A DNA stretch of 64,000 nt from Hysterangium stoloniferum (taxonomy: Eukaryota; Basidiomycota; Agaricomycetes; Hysterangiales; Hysterangiaceae): positions 372,001-436,000 of the forward strand of contig WHVD01000055.1 of assembly GCA_015178975.1 (NCBI GenBank). Direction: 5' to 3'. The position numbers and the translations under genes were made by a program. Below are positions 9,780 through 21,599 of the stretch, piece by piece. Position 1 is the first letter of the stretch, and every line of letters begins with the position of its first letter. Under the pieces are notes generated by a model. That model was not told where the DNA came from and did no database searches. It saw only the letters and a list, made by a program, of their open reading frames with translations.

Positions 9780-11163
9780 TATACTCGCGTTAAACCAATT
9801 AAAATCAATTGGTTAGTCTGAACAGTAGCGTACAAGGAAAGAGCGACAAACCAAGACATTCATCCCAAATGGACACGCATCGACTTCATTGTTAACATCC
9901 CCGTGGTGAAATAATTCTAGTCCCATCCAGCGTAGTGAGCCTCAGGCTATGGGGCCGGCAGATGTCAATATCCCCGCTGAATTGGTAATCATTTTTAAAA
10001 GACCTAAACCATTCGGCTTTGGGATCCCCGTGTCGCTAACTGAGACGTTTCCCTGTAACATCATGTTATTTACACTAGAAAACAAAAATTTATTTATTTT
10101 ATACAGTACCGCTCGGATATCTCCATGCTCCACACCTGGCTTCCAATCATGAAAGTGAGACAAGCCCTTCACGATTTCGATTAGCTATCACAATGAATTA
10201 ATTATGAAGCCACTGATTGGCCTCTGGATTGGTTTTGATATATGTGAGAGCTGTGCCCTGAGACATCAACGGAGATAGTAACGAAGGGACGCTGTGTGCT
10301 GCGGGGGCACCGAAATCATAACAAAATCAAAGAATACTCCGAAACGCCTCCATGACCAAATTTCGACCATACGAGATCCTCCTCCCAGATCCTACTTGTC
10401 ATAAACGTTAATGATGATTTAATAAATAATACAAGAAATCACAAATGGGCGTCTTTGAGAAGTTCACTCCATTGAATACGCATGCCATGACTAGCGAAGC
10501 CTCTTGGCAGCCTTTATAGCAACTTTCTTCTTCCTAGAAATTCCGGTCCATACGTCTGAATAACCGCCGGATGCCACTAGATACTCGCTGACGGTTGGAG
10601 ATTTGACCGTTAAGGCAAGAAGAGGAGTTTGTGTTAAATGGATCGACATCAAAGGAGAAGTCGTTACATCCTGAAAGCACTTTTTCCTTGCTGGTAAGAA
10701 TCAGTTGGGGACACACCACCTTCTGAGCTTGGAAACACCATGTTCTTCCCATGTTCACGTTTGCACCGATGTAACCGCACCAGCCAGATCACTTACAAAT
10801 TGTCGGAAACGGCTGCATTCCAAGTGAACGACATCGGAGAGGAGACCAACTAAATACATGTCCAACCTATCCGTGGCTCAGGTTCAGTTCTATAAACGCT
10901 CTTTGCAGCCGTAGCATAGGAATCCCAGGAAGCTCCAGAAAATCTCAGTACAGACCTCTCTAAGGATGCCGTTGAATATATTTATAAGGAGCCAAGATAA
11001 GTCGAGGGGGTGCATTGAGAAAGCTTTATATCCAAGACGAGTGTGGTGTTGTGGGGATTCTCCACGACGAATGGCCTCCGGGTAGCGATTCGCACGGCTC
11101 CATAGAACCTATGTTTTTGAATGGGGGAATATTACACTCACGAAACAACTCGCCGTTGTAATA
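9780..11163 (-). pseudogene. Kinase pseudogene, subtype A
   Basis: Runs leftward from a 5' leader (11163-10850) through N-lobe sequence near 10500-10560 (Gly-rich loop, VAIK region), the catalytic loop HGDIRA near 10100, and SDTGIPK. The magnesium-binding motif reads NGLG instead of DFG, a stop precedes GSLRWM, and several frame changes occur. The terminal exon is missing. Subtype A is recognised by WTGISGKKKVAIK and the GNVSVSDTG exon. The 5' leader ends at 11163 where it meets a kinase of opposite orientation. Confidence 0.7.
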
Positions 11164-11690
11164 GGTTTTTCGAGTGATGGCTTGCGTATTGAACGGAGTG
11201 AACTTCTCAAGGTGCCCTTTTGTGATCTCTTATGTTTATATATTAAATCACTCACCCTTTTTATTAGCGGATCGGGAATGAATATCTCATATGGTCGAAT
11301 CTACGCCACGAAAATGTCTTGGAATGTCTTGGATTTTCTTACGATTTCGGTGGCCCGCAGAACATAGAGTTCCTTCATTGATATCTCCATGGATGTAGCA
11401 GGGCACAGTTGTCACATACATCCAATCCAAGCCAGATGCCGATCGGTTGGGACTGGTGAGACAAGGCCGTTGTTTTGTGTTCTGTTACTCATTCATTGTA
11501 ATAGCTGATCGGGATCGCAAAAGGATTGTGTTACTTCCATAGCCGGGACCCAGCTGTAGTGCACGGAGACATCCGAGCGGTATTGATAAAAATAAATCCT
11601 TGTTTTTATTGTAAATAACATAATGTTAGGGCAACGTCTTAATAAGCGATACGGGGATACCCAAACTGAAAATCATTTTAAAAGACCAAA
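11164..11690 (+). pseudogene. Kinase fragment, subtype B
   Basis: Starts inside the N-lobe exon (FSSDGLRIERSELLK) with no upstream part. It carries the next exon (NEYLIWSNLRHENVLECLGFSYDFGG, with a one-base deletion at the GGP codons) and the catalytic-loop exon ending HGDIRA. It stops in a palindrome at 11609-11756 and continues as a minus-strand copy. Truncated at both ends. Confidence 0.7.
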
Positions 11691-11756
11691 GTCATTCAGT
11701 TTGAGTATCTCCGTATCGCTTATTAAGACATTGCCCTAACATCATGTTATTTACAA
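11609..11756. repeat. Near-perfect palindrome joining two head-to-head kinase fragments
   Basis: Arms of about 62 bases (11609-11670 and 11695-11756) pair with only a few mismatches around a 24-base spacer. Both arms are the kinase segment between the catalytic loop and the DFG exon (TGTTAGGGCAACGTCTTAAT and its complement). Confidence 0.85.
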
Positions 11757-12830
11757 TGGAAAACAAAAAATTGCCTTTTATACATTACCGCTCGGATATC
11801 TTCATGCTCCACACCCGGATTCCAAACATGCAAGTAACACAAGCTCTTCGCGATTTCGATTAGCTATCACAATGAATTATCAAGCCCAAAACAACGACAT
11901 TGTCTCACCAGTGCCTACCGATTGGCGTCTGGATTGGCTTTGATATACGGGAGAGCTGTGCCCTGAGACATTAACGGAGATAGTAACGAAGGGACGCTGT
12001 GTGCTGCGTGGGCACCGAAATCATAATAAAATCAAAGAACACTCCGAAACGCCTCCACGACCAAAATTCGACCATACCGAGATCCTCCTCCCAAGATCCT
12101 ACTTGTCACAAACGTTAATGATGGTTCAATAAATAATACAAGAAATCACAAAAGGGAGCCTTGAAGAAGTTCACTCTGTTGAATACGCATGCCATGACTA
12201 GCGAAGCCTCTGGTAGCCTTTATAGCAACTTTCTTCTTCCCAGAAATTCCGGTCCATACGTGTGAATAACCGCCGGATGCCACTAGATACTCGCTGACGG
12301 TCGGAGATTTGACCATTGAGGCAAGAAGAGGAGTTTGTGTTAAATAAATCAACATCAAACGAGAAGTGGTTGCATCCTGACAGCACAGCACCTTTTCTTC
12401 GTTGGTAAGAATCAGTTTGGGACACAACACACCACCTTCTGAGCTTGGAAACGCCATGTTCTTCCCATGTTCGCGTTTGCACCGATGTAACCGCACGAGC
12501 CAGATCACTTGAGCACAAACTGTCAAGAAACGGCTGCATTCCAAGTGAACGACATTGGAGAGGAGACCAACTAAATATATGTCCAACCTATCCATGGCTC
12601 AGGTTCGGTTCTATAAACGTTCTTTGCAGCCCGTACCATAGTAATCCCAGGAAGCTCCAGAAAATCTCAGTATAGACCTCTCTAAGGATGCCGTTGAATA
12701 TATTTATAAGGAGCCAAGGAAAGTTGAAGGGGGTGCATTGAAAAAGCTTTATATTCAAGACGAGTGTGGTGCTGTGGGGATTCTCCACGACGAATGGCCT
12801 CCGGGTAGAGATTCGCACGGCTCCATCGAA
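11700..12830 (-). pseudogene. Kinase pseudogene, subtype A
   Basis: From the palindrome rightward, read on the minus strand: catalytic-loop exon, N-lobe exon at 12146-12310 (EYLVASGGYSHVWTGISGKK, then VAIKATRGFASHGMRI), N-terminal exons at 12310-12600 and a 5' leader to 12830. The DFG, APE and terminal exons are missing because the copy is cut at the palindrome. The N-lobe exon itself is open. Confidence 0.7.
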
Positions 12831-13999
12831 CCAATGAGGGTAATGAGGACCCGCTTAGTTTCTAGTAGCAGTCGGATCTTAGTACGAGGTCATAGTGCTG
12901 TTCAGCGGGTCAGGGTAGGTTGGTATGCATCCCAGCTGCTGGTATCTCTGTACAGTATGTCATCGTGCCACTTATTCATAGGCGACGAGAATTTAGAACT
13001 GCAGGGTGAGTGGATGTGGGAGTGGGAGTGATTAGCTTCGTCTTCTCGAGGATATATAATATATGAGTACAAAACGCTGGACGAAACGCAAGAACAAAGT
13101 GCAAGACAAAGTGCAAGAACAAAAAGCAAGACAGAGCAAGATAAAGAGCAAGAGCAAAAAGCAAGACAACCACCAAAACAAGGCGTGATTAAGGACAACG
13201 CGCGAGACAAAGCGCGAGAACAAGGCACGAGATAAAGTGCAAGACAAAGCTCAAGCAAGACACTTATTCCATTAGCCTTTTGGCGGTCCTAGTCCAATGT
13301 GGTAAGCTTTCAAAAATTCTCAGTCAAATGAGCACCAAAAAATGTCAACGCCTATATAGAATCTTTGACAAAATCGTGATATTTCAACTTAGCTTGACCA
13401 TGGAAACTGGGATAGGCTCAACCGGTCCACTGCCACTACTGAAAGCGCAGCCAGGGTGTATAAATTGACCACTTCATATTTGATGGGCACAGTCACGAAA
13501 AATTGGTGCCAAGCTTAGCAACGATTCTCAGAATGTCTTGTAACGCTCCGGTAGCTCGATGAAAGTATTGTGACCACCATCACTATTTTAAGATGATTGA
13601 CTCGACCGTAATTCTCCCAAAACACTCACCGGGAAAAGCCCTTGTTCCAAAAGTTTTTATGATCCTTAGTAGAGGCTTAAGCAAGTTTAACTCGGTTAAG
13701 GATCCAACATGTGATTGGCGGGTTTAGAATTCAACGAACTTTTGAAATAACCGAGTTAAAATCGGTCAAGGATCTAATATGTGATTGCAGGGTTTCGAAT
13801 TCAACGAACTTTTGGATCCTCAAAAGATCCCTTATCAATTTAACTCTTTTAACGATTCAATGGATAATTGTTGGAGGTTATATAAAATAAGGCTCTACTA
13901 AGGATCCTGAATTTTTTTGGAGAGGTGGTTATCCGGTGTCTTAAGTTATGAATCGAGGCTTGATCAAACTTTAAAAATACTGTAGCCGAATGGTAACTA
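12110..13999. repeat. Left arm of a large inverted repeat
   Basis: Matches 15263-17050 in reverse complement, with a few indels (for example about 130 bp missing near 12835). The inner edge is sharp: the sequence GGTAACTA at 13999 meets its complement at 15263. The arms hold kinase subtype A, a minisatellite and about 740 bp of AT-rich DNA. A third, direct copy lies at about 33760-35568. Confidence 0.75.
13080..13260. repeat. Minisatellite, CAAGACAAAGTG-type units
   Basis: Degenerate 10-14 bp units (GCAAGACAAAGT, GCAAGAACAAAG) in tandem. The complementary strand is open in all frames as Leu/Cys/Ser/Phe-rich nonsense, typical of a simple repeat rather than a gene. Related arrays are at 16020-16210 and 34625-34810. 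Confidence 0.75.
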
Positions 14000-14179
14000 T
14001 AAGCACCCTGAACTAGTGGAGTTCCTCGTATTTGCCCGAATCACGCTTCTCGTACCGGAGAGTTGGATTTTAAGACCATTGTGAAGCTTTTGGCTTTAAT
14101 AAGCTAGGAATGTGAAAGGTGATGTTTATATTGTCGTCTATTCATCATGGGACATCGTATTAACTTGCACCATTCCTCC

Positions 14180-14370
14180 CATCCCAGGCTCTTTAGCCTG
14201 GGCCCCAAAGCAACTGGTTCGGTCTTGTTGTGAGTGAAGGAAGCTGGTTTGCAACCCTTTAAGCCGCGGGAATGCAAAGCTTTGAACCTGGGGTTGGAAA
14301 GACTATTTTTGGGACAATCAGTCTCGGCATTGGGCTAGTTTCGAACCATATAAAATACTTTGGTGACTAA
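14180..14370 (+). pseudogene. ISG12-domain relic
   Basis: Reads NWFGLVVSEGSWFATL, stop, AAGM, then GKTIFGTISLGIGLV, aligning with FFGAVVEKGSWFSLLQQAGM and GKAIVPAVGIIG of the gene at 1-686. Broken by stops. A second copy is at 35740-35940. Confidence 0.6.
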
Positions 14371-14544
14371 TAGTATAGATCATTGACGTGGCTCAAATGG
14401 GGTCATTATAATTTTACAGGTATACTAGATACGCATATGTAAAGTTGGCTCGATACCCTATCGAGTTGCGCATATCGTGTATAAAGACGATTGAGCGGTT
14501 GGTGTTCGGTAGGAGATGACAAGATGATGATGCTGGGGAGTTGG

Positions 14545-14670
14545 TGACTCAATAGCTTTGGTTTTAAACGTTTGCTTAATGCTTTATACTAGTTGCGGTG
14601 CAACATGGCGAGGTCCTTTTGGACAAATGTTTCCCCATATACGAAATCGCTGGAGCACAGTCTACACTTA
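14545..14670 (+). pseudogene. SUR7/PalI last-exon relic
   Basis: Matches exon 4 of the gene at 29664-30454 from VLNV to the C-terminal VYTY and its stop codon. About 20 bases of the exon start are missing. No other exon is present. Confidence 0.65.
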
Positions 14671-15262
14671 CTAAGCATTTTTAGTGATTGAACTACGCCA
14701 ATCGAATAACGGTTTGATCCAACGGGCTGTAATATATGTTCAAGTGTATTATTTGAAGGACTTCATTCACCTAAACAGAAGCCTCGCTGCAAACTGCTCG
14801 GATTGATGCGTTCAGCAATTCATCGAGTTCACTCAACATGCTCAACTTTCGTTGTGAATATTGCGCATTTACATTCATGTCATTTATTATGGCATTATGG
14901 CCTATAGAATTATTTATTTAGGTTGTGGCTCATTAACATTTCGGCTACGGTACTTAAATGCTTGTTGGTATTTACGCCTACATCCATGATATTAGTTGCA
15001 AATATTCTCTATTATGTCACACAAATCCGTCACGTTTACAAAAAAAAGTGCACACCAATTTCACGTTTTCCACATTCTGGAGGTTCCACTCGGCTCCGCC
15101 CATTTTTTCACAACTTTGATTCTGTGGCCTATCAATTCTCAAGTAGTCAATTTGCAATTTGTTCCACTTTGCCCGCGCTTTGAATACTGACAGTGAACCG
15201 GTTGCATTATTTTTCAAACACCGACAGTGTTTGCACTCACCTAACGTCAAGCTAACCACGAT

Positions 15263-17050
15263 TAGTTACCATTCGGCTACAGTATTTTTAAAGTTTGATC
15301 AAGCCTGGATTCATATCTTTAAAACACCGGGATAATCCCCTCTCCAAAAAGATTCAGGATCCTTAGCAGGGCCTTATTTTATAACCTCCAACAATAATCC
15401 ATTGAATCGTTATAAGAGTTAAAATTGATAAGGGATCTCTTGAGGATCCAAAAGTTCGTTGAATTCGAAATCCTGCAATCACATATTAGATCCTTGACCG
15501 ATTTTAACTCGGTTATTTCAAAAGCTCGTTGAATTCTAAACCCGCCAATCACATGTTGGATCCTTAACCGAGTTAAACTTGCTTAAGGATCCGATGACTG
15601 ATTGGTGGAGTTTATATAACATAAGCCTCTACTAAGAGTCCTAAAAATTTTTGGAACAAGGGCTTTTCCCAGTGAGAGTTTTGGGAGAATTACGTTCGAG
15701 TCAATCATCTTAAAATAGTGATGGTGGTCAGAATACTTTGATCAAGCTACCGGAACGTTACAAGACAGTCTGAGAATCGTTGCTAAGCTTGGCACCAATT
15801 TTTCGTGTCTGTGCCGATCAAATATGAAGTGGTCAATTTATACACCCTGGCTGCGCTTTCAGTAGTGGCAGTGGACCGATTGAGCCTATCCCAGTTTCCA
15901 TGGTCAAACTAAGTTAAAATATCACGATTTTGTCAAAGATTCTATATGCTCATTTAACTGGGAATTTTTGAAAGCTTACCACCTAGGACCGCCAAAAGGC
16001 TAATCGAATAAGTGTCTTGCTTGAGCTTTGTCTTTCACTTTATCTCGTGCCTTGTTCTCGCGCTTTGTCTCGCGCATGGTTCTTAATCACGCCTTGTTTT
16101 GGTGGTTGTCTTGCTTTTTGCTCTTGCTCTTTATCTTGCTCTGTCTTGCTTTTTGTTCTTGCACTTTGTCTTGCACTTTGTTCTTGCGTTTTGTCTGGCG
16201 TTTTGTACTCATATCTTATATATCCTCGAGAAGACGAAGCTAATCACTCCCACTCCCACATCCACTCAGCCTGTAGTTCCAAATTCTCGTCGCCTATGAA
16301 TAAGTCGCACGATGACACACTGTACAGCGATACCAGCAGCTGGGATGCATACTAACCTACTCTGACCTGCTCAACAGCACTATGAAGTCGTACTAAGATC
16401 CGACTGCTACTAGAAACTAAGCGGATCCTCATTACCCTCATTTCTGTCCTCTTGGAGTCCGGAATGGCTTGTTTGAGGAATTTCTTTTCCACCTAGTCCC
16501 TGTGTTACTTGGCCACTTCCGGACGTTCTCATACGGCGAGATGCTTCGCGAGTATGACATTCCCCCATTCAAAGACATAGGTTCTATGGAGCCGTGCGAA
16601 TCTCTACCCGGAGGCCATTCGTCGTGGAGAATCCCCATAACACCACACTCATCTTGAATATAAAGCTTTCTCAATGCACCCCTCGACTTATCTTGGCTCC
16701 TTATAAATATATTCAACGGCATCCTTAGAGAGGTCTGTACTGAGATTTTCTGGAGCTTCCTGGGATTCCTATGCTACTGGCTGCAAAGAACATTTATAGA
16801 ACCGAACCTGAGCCACGGATAGGTTGGACATGTATTTAGTTGGTCACCTCTCCAAAGTCGTTCACTTGGAATGCAGCCGTTTCTGACAGTTTGTGCTCAA
16901 GTGATCTGGCTCGTGTGGTTACATCGGTGCAAACGCGAACATGGGAAGAACATGGCGTTTCCAAGCTCAGAAGGTGGTGTGTCCCAAACTGATTCTTACC
17001 AACGAAGAAAAAGTGCTTTCAGGATGCAACCACTTCTGGTGTCATGTCGA
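15263..17050. repeat. Right arm of the large inverted repeat
   Basis: Reverse complement of 12110-13999. It is also the outer end of a larger inverted duplication: 15263-20133 corresponds in reverse to 29709-35568. Confidence 0.75.
16020..16210. repeat. Minisatellite, inverted copy
   Basis: Tandem CTTGTCTTGCACTTTG-type units, the complement of the array at 13080-13260. Frames read through it are repetitive Leu/Cys/Ser strings and are not regarded as genes. Confidence 0.75.
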
Positions 17051-17470
17051 TCCATTTAACACAAACACCTCTTGAAGTAATCCTTGCCAACCAGTTTAAA
17101 GTCCTTTAGGGAACGAAAAGCAAGACCAAGAAATTTCAGGGAGCAACCTCGGTGCAGAACCGTTTGGCACAAGTTCCTCTTCTTGCCTCAACGGTCAAAT
17201 CTCTGGTGTCAGCGAGTATCTAGTGGCATCCGGCGGTTATTCAGACGTATGGACTGGCCTTTGGGGGCGGAAAAAAGTCGCCATAAAGGTTGCTAGAGGT
17301 TTTTCGAGTGATGGCTTGCGTATTGAACGGAGTGAACTTCTCAAGGTGCCCTTTTGTGATCTCCTATGTTTATACATTAAATCACCGACCCTTTTTATTA
17401 GCGGATCGGGAATGAATATCTCATATGGTCAAATCTACGCCACGAGAATGTCTTGGAAATGTTTTGCAGG
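16430..17470 (+). pseudogene. Mosaic kinase pseudogene (A then B)
   Basis: The 5' leader and N-terminal exons (16430-17060) are subtype A. At about 17060-17085 the sequence switches to subtype B, repeating part of the N-terminal exon (ANQFKVL, then GNEKQDQEISGSNL in frame). The B N-lobe exon ends SELLK at 17345 and the next exon is cut at about 17458. There it abuts another B copy in opposite orientation. No catalytic loop, so inactive. Confidence 0.7.
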
Positions 17471-17900
17471 ACCACCGAAATCGTAAGAAAATCCAAGACA
17501 TTCCAAGACATTCTCGTGGCGTAGATTTGACCATATGAGATATTCAGTCCCGATCCGCTAATAAAAAAGGTCAGTGATTTAATATATAAACATAGGAGAT
17601 CACAAAAGGGCACCTTAAGAAGTTCACTCTTTTCAATACGCCTACCATGACTAGAAAAACCTCTAGCAACCTTTATGGCAACTTTCTTCTGCCCCCAAAG
17701 GCCGGTCCATACGTCTGAATAACCGCCGGATGCCACCTGATACTCGCTGACACCAGAGATTTGACCGTTGAGGCAAGAAGAGGAACTTGTGTCAAACGGT
17801 TCTGCACCGAGGTTGCTCCCTGAAATTTCTTGGTCTTGCTTTTCGTTCCCGAAAGGACTTTAAACTGGTTGGCAAGGATTATTTTGGGACACAATACCTG
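17060..17900. repeat. Palindromic kinase junction
   Basis: About 400-base arms of kinase subtype B face each other with the centre near 17459-17500. In the related junction at 32.3-33.4 kb about 1 kb lies between the same points, so this centre seems to have been deleted. Confidence 0.75.
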
Positions 17901-18480
17901 CTGGGAGCTTGGAAACACTGTGTTCTTCCCATCTTCGCGTTCTCACTGATGTAACCGCACTGGCCAGATTACTTTGACACAAACTATTGAAAATGGCTGG
18001 ATTGCATGTGAGTGACATTGGAGACTAACTAAATACATGTCCAACCTATCGGTGGCTCAGGCTCCATTCTATGGAGGCTCTTTGCGGCCCGTAGCATGGG
18101 ACTCCCAAAATCTCCGCACAGACATCTCTAATGATACCGGTCAGTATATTTATAGGGAGCCATGATAGGTTAAAAGTCTCCGTTGAAAAAACTTCATCTT
18201 GAACCAGAGTGTGGTGTTGTAGAGATTCTCCACAACGGAGAACTTCCCAGTAGAGAGATTCGCACAGGACCATGGAATGGGGGAGTATCATACTCCTGAA
18301 GCATCCTGCGGTATGAGAACGTCCGTAAATGGCCAAGTAATACATGCACTAGGCGGAGAAGAAATTCCTCAAGCAAGCCATTCTGGACTCCAAGAGGAGA
18401 GAAATGATGATAATGACGATCCGCTTGGTTGCTAGTAGCAGTCAGATCTTGGGGCGAGTCCATAGTGCTCTTGAGCAGGT
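17480..18480 (-). pseudogene. Kinase pseudogene, subtype B, 5' half
   Basis: Minus strand holds the 5' leader (18480-18050), N-terminal exons with SKLPAG-type splice, and an open N-lobe exon (ASGGYSDVWTGLWGQKKVAIK near 17650-17740). It then holds part of the next exon, up to the palindrome centre. Catalytic loop, DFG and APE exons are absent. The leader contains a conserved frame (YYLAIYGRSHTAG and LCESLYWEVLRCGESL) that may be a genuine N-terminal domain of the ancestral gene. Confidence 0.7.
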
Positions 18481-18499
18481 CAGGGTAGGTTAGTATGCA

Positions 18500-19385
18500 T
18501 CCCAGCTAATAATACCACAGTCCACTGTATTACCGTGCCACTCGCAGGTTCATAGGCCACAGTAATTTCAAATTGCAGTGCGCATGGTCGTGGAAATGGT
18601 GTGGCCTTGTCCTAGCGAGGATACGTTAGGAGATCGCGAAAAGCGTAGGACAAAGCACAGACAGGGATCAAGACAAAGTTTAAGACAAAGCTCATGACAA
18701 CACTCCGGACAAACTCGGGCAGCGATCGAATGGCGCTTGAAAAGGTTCTGGTCATACTGCAGTAAGTTGTCAAAAATCCCTACTCAAATTAGCACAAGAA
18801 TATTTAACAAGGTGGATCGTGGTTCGCTTGACCCTAGGCGAGTGCAAAAACTGTCGGTGTTTGAAAAATAATCTAACCGGTTCACTGCCACTACTCAAAG
18901 CGCAGGCAAAGTGGAACAAATTGCAAATTGATTACTTGAGAATTGATAGGCCACAGAATCAAAGCTGTGAAAAAATGGGCCAAGCCGAGGAGAACCTCCA
19001 GCATGTGGGAAACCTGAAATCCATGTGCACCTCTTTTTGTAAACGTGACGGATTTGTGTAACATAATATCATGTAGGCGTAAATAACAACAAGCATTTAA
19101 ATACCGTAACCGAAATGTTAACGAGTCACAACCCAAATAAATAATTCTAGAGGCCCTAATGCCATAATAAATGACATGAATGTAAATGCCCAATATTCAG
19201 AACGAAAGTTGACCATGCCGAGTGAACTTGATGAATTCCTGAACGCGTTAATCCGAGGAGTTTTACAGCGAGGGTTTCTTCAGTTTAGGTGAATGTAGTC
19301 CTTCAAATAATACACTTGCACGTATATTACAGCTCGTTGAATGAAACCGTTCTTCCGATCGGCGTATGTCAATCACTAAAAATGC
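18500..19385. other. Degenerate minisatellite and SUR7/PalI 3' flank
   Basis: Bases 18640-18730 are a short degraded GACAAAG array. Bases 18800-19385 are the conserved stretch found downstream of every SUR7/PalI copy (also 14671-15262, 23400-23980, 28660-29150, 30455-31050). An open frame in it (18819-19061) is damaged or absent in the other copies, so I do not call it a gene. Confidence 0.5.
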
Positions 19386-20133
19386 CTAGTAGGTGTAGAC
19401 TGTGCTCCAGCGATTTCGTATGTGGGGAGACATTTGTCCACAAGGACCTCGCCATGTTGCACCGCAACCAGTATAAAGCATTAGGAAAACGTTTAAAACC
19501 ATTGCGGCAAGAGACATCCAAGGCTATAGAGTCGTCACCAACATGAGTAGGATCCAATGTTTCAAATAGAAATAATTGTACCAGCGGACCGTAAGATGCA
19601 CTGAAACCTTCCATCTGAAAACGCATTTTTGTTACAGTTGACAAGGCCATGATAAAAGCAAAGGCTGTCAACGACGCGAACGCGTTTGGTATAGCCATCA
19701 GACTGTACAATGGCGGTGGAAATAGGGTATCCGTTCCCATATGGCACATTACAGAAGGCAATAAGGCGAAAACACAAATGAGCGAGAAGCCGGCAGCTGC
19801 AAGGGGTTAGGTGATCAGCAATCAATAGAGAGTATAGATGTAATAAGATAAACACACAAATTGGGAAAAGAATCAAAGCTCGTGTCATCCATGGTATGAT
19901 CTCAGGATCTCTAATGTATCCTACTGTTTTAGGTGTACATCCACCAGGTTCCGCGCAGAAACCCCATACACCAAAACGAATAGTATCTCCGAAGACGGTG
20001 ACATTCAGGTATGAAAATGCGCTAATAAATGGGACCGAAAATACAATGAGAATTCTAAAATTGCAAATTATCAATGCATCTATATCCAAGGCCGGCCTGC
20101 AGGTTCTGGTCTGCGTGCTTACAGCAAAACAAA
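19386..20133 (-). pseudogene. SUR7/PalI-like gene, 5'-truncated copy
   Basis: Exons corresponding to 2, 3 and 4 of the intact copy are at 20054-19858, 19796-19582 and 19523-19386, with all splice sites kept and no stop. The homologous sequence ends at 20133 inside exon 1, eleven bases before its donor, where kinase-flank DNA begins. It therefore lacks the start codon and about 15 residues of the first membrane helix. Otherwise almost identical to the 29664-30454 gene (for example CAEPGG versus CVEPGG), so the truncation is recent. Confidence 0.8.
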
Positions 20134-20149
20134 GATCCGACTGCTACTA

Positions 20150-21575
20150 GAAACTAAGCGGGTCCTCATTACCCTCATTTCTGTCCTCTTGAAGTCCAGA
20201 ATGGCTTGTTTGAGGAATTTCTTCTCCACCTAGTCTATGTGTTACTTGGCCATTTACGGACGTTCTCATACGGCGAGATGCTTTGCGAGTATGATATTCC
20301 CCCATTCAAAGACATAGGTTCTATGGAGCCGTGCGAATCTCTACCCGGAGGTCATTCGTCGTGGAGAATCCCCACAACACCACACTCGTCTTGAATATAA
20401 AGCTTTTCCAATGCACCCCCTTCAACTTTTCTTGGCTCCTTATAAATATATTCAACCGCATCCTTAGAGAGGTCTGCACTGAGATTTCCTGGAGCTTGCT
20501 GGGATTACTATGCTACTGGCTGCAAAGAACGTTTACAGAACCGAACCTGAGCCACGGATAGGTTGGACATGTATTTAGTTGGTCTCCTCTCCAATGTCGT
20601 TCCCTTGGAATGCAGCCGTTTCCGAACAGTTTGTGCTCAAGTGATCTGGCTTGTGTGGTTACATCGGTGCAAACGTGAATATGGGAAGAACATGGCGTTT
20701 CCAAGCTCAGAAGGTGTCCCAAACTGATTCTTACCAACGAAGAAAAAGTGCTTTCAGGATACAACCACTTCTCGTTTGATGTCGATCTATTTAACACAAA
20801 CACCTCTTCTTGCCTCAACGGTCAAATCTCCGACCGTCAGCGAGTATCTAGTGGCATCCGGCGGTGATTCAGGCGTATGGACCGAAATTTCTGGGAAGAA
20901 GAAAGTTGCTATAAAGGCTACCAGAGGCTTCGCTAGTCATGGCATGCGTATTCAACAGAATGAACTTCTTCAAGGCTCCCATTTGTGATTTCTTGTATTA
21001 TTTATTGAACCATCATTAACGTTTATGACAAGTAGGATCTGGGAGGAGGATCTCGTATGGTCGAATTTTGGTCTTGGGGGCGTTTCGGGGTGTTCTTTGA
21101 TTTTATTATGATTTCGAACCCACGCAGCACACAGCGTCCCTTCGTTAATATCTCCGTTGATGTCTCAGGGCATAGCTCTCACGAATATCCAAGCCAATCT
21201 AGAAATCAATCGGTAGGCACTGGTGAGACAATGTCGTTGTTTTGGGCTTCATAATTCATCCATTGTGATAGCTAATCGAAATCGCGAAGAGCTTGTGTTA
21301 CTTGCATGTTTGGAAGCCGGGTGTGGAGCATGGAGATATCCGAGCGGTAATTTGTTTTCCATTGTAAATAACATGATGTTACAGGGAAACGCCTCAGTTA
21401 GCGACACGGGGATCCCAAAGCTGAATGATTTAGGTCTTTTAAAATGATTAGCAATTTAGCGGGAATATCAACATCTGCTGGCCCCATGCCTGAGGCTCAC
21501 TACTCTGGATGGCACTAGAATTATTGCACCATGAAGATGTTAGCAATGAAGGCGATGCATGACCATTTGGGATGA
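20150..21575 (+). pseudogene. Kinase pseudogene, subtype A
   Basis: Plus strand: 5' leader from 20150; N-lobe exon near 20840-20975 (EYLVASGGDSGVWTEISGKK, then VAIKATRGFASHG); catalytic-loop exon near 21262-21345 ending HGDIRA; and GNASVSDTGIPKLNDLG, where DFG is DLG, followed by a stop. APE-like sequence survives in pieces to 21575. There it meets a subtype B copy in opposite orientation. The terminal exon is missing. Confidence 0.72.
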
Positions 21576-21599
21576 ATGGAGGAAAGAGCCACAAACCAA

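Larger units (their letters stand above)
14000..15262. other. Spacer of the large palindrome, with gene fragments
   Basis: Unique to one strand of the inverted repeat. Bases 14000-14540 are repeated directly at 35569-36106. It contains an ISG12 relic (14180-14370), a SUR7/PalI last-exon relic (14545-14670) and, from 14671 to 15262, the 3' flank that follows every SUR7/PalI copy in this window. Confidence 0.6.

Noticed and set aside
12902-13258. Open frames of 66-118 codons rich in Leu, Cys, Ser, Phe (also at 16017-16355 and 34473-34811)
   Set aside because: They are readings of a degenerate minisatellite, open on several frames at once, with no family resemblance.
18819-19061. 80-codon frame in the SUR7/PalI 3' flank, seen again at 28670-28912 and, inverted, at 15017-15259
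   Set aside because: It follows DNA duplication only; in other copies (23400-23700, 30800-31050) it is broken, and it has no motif.
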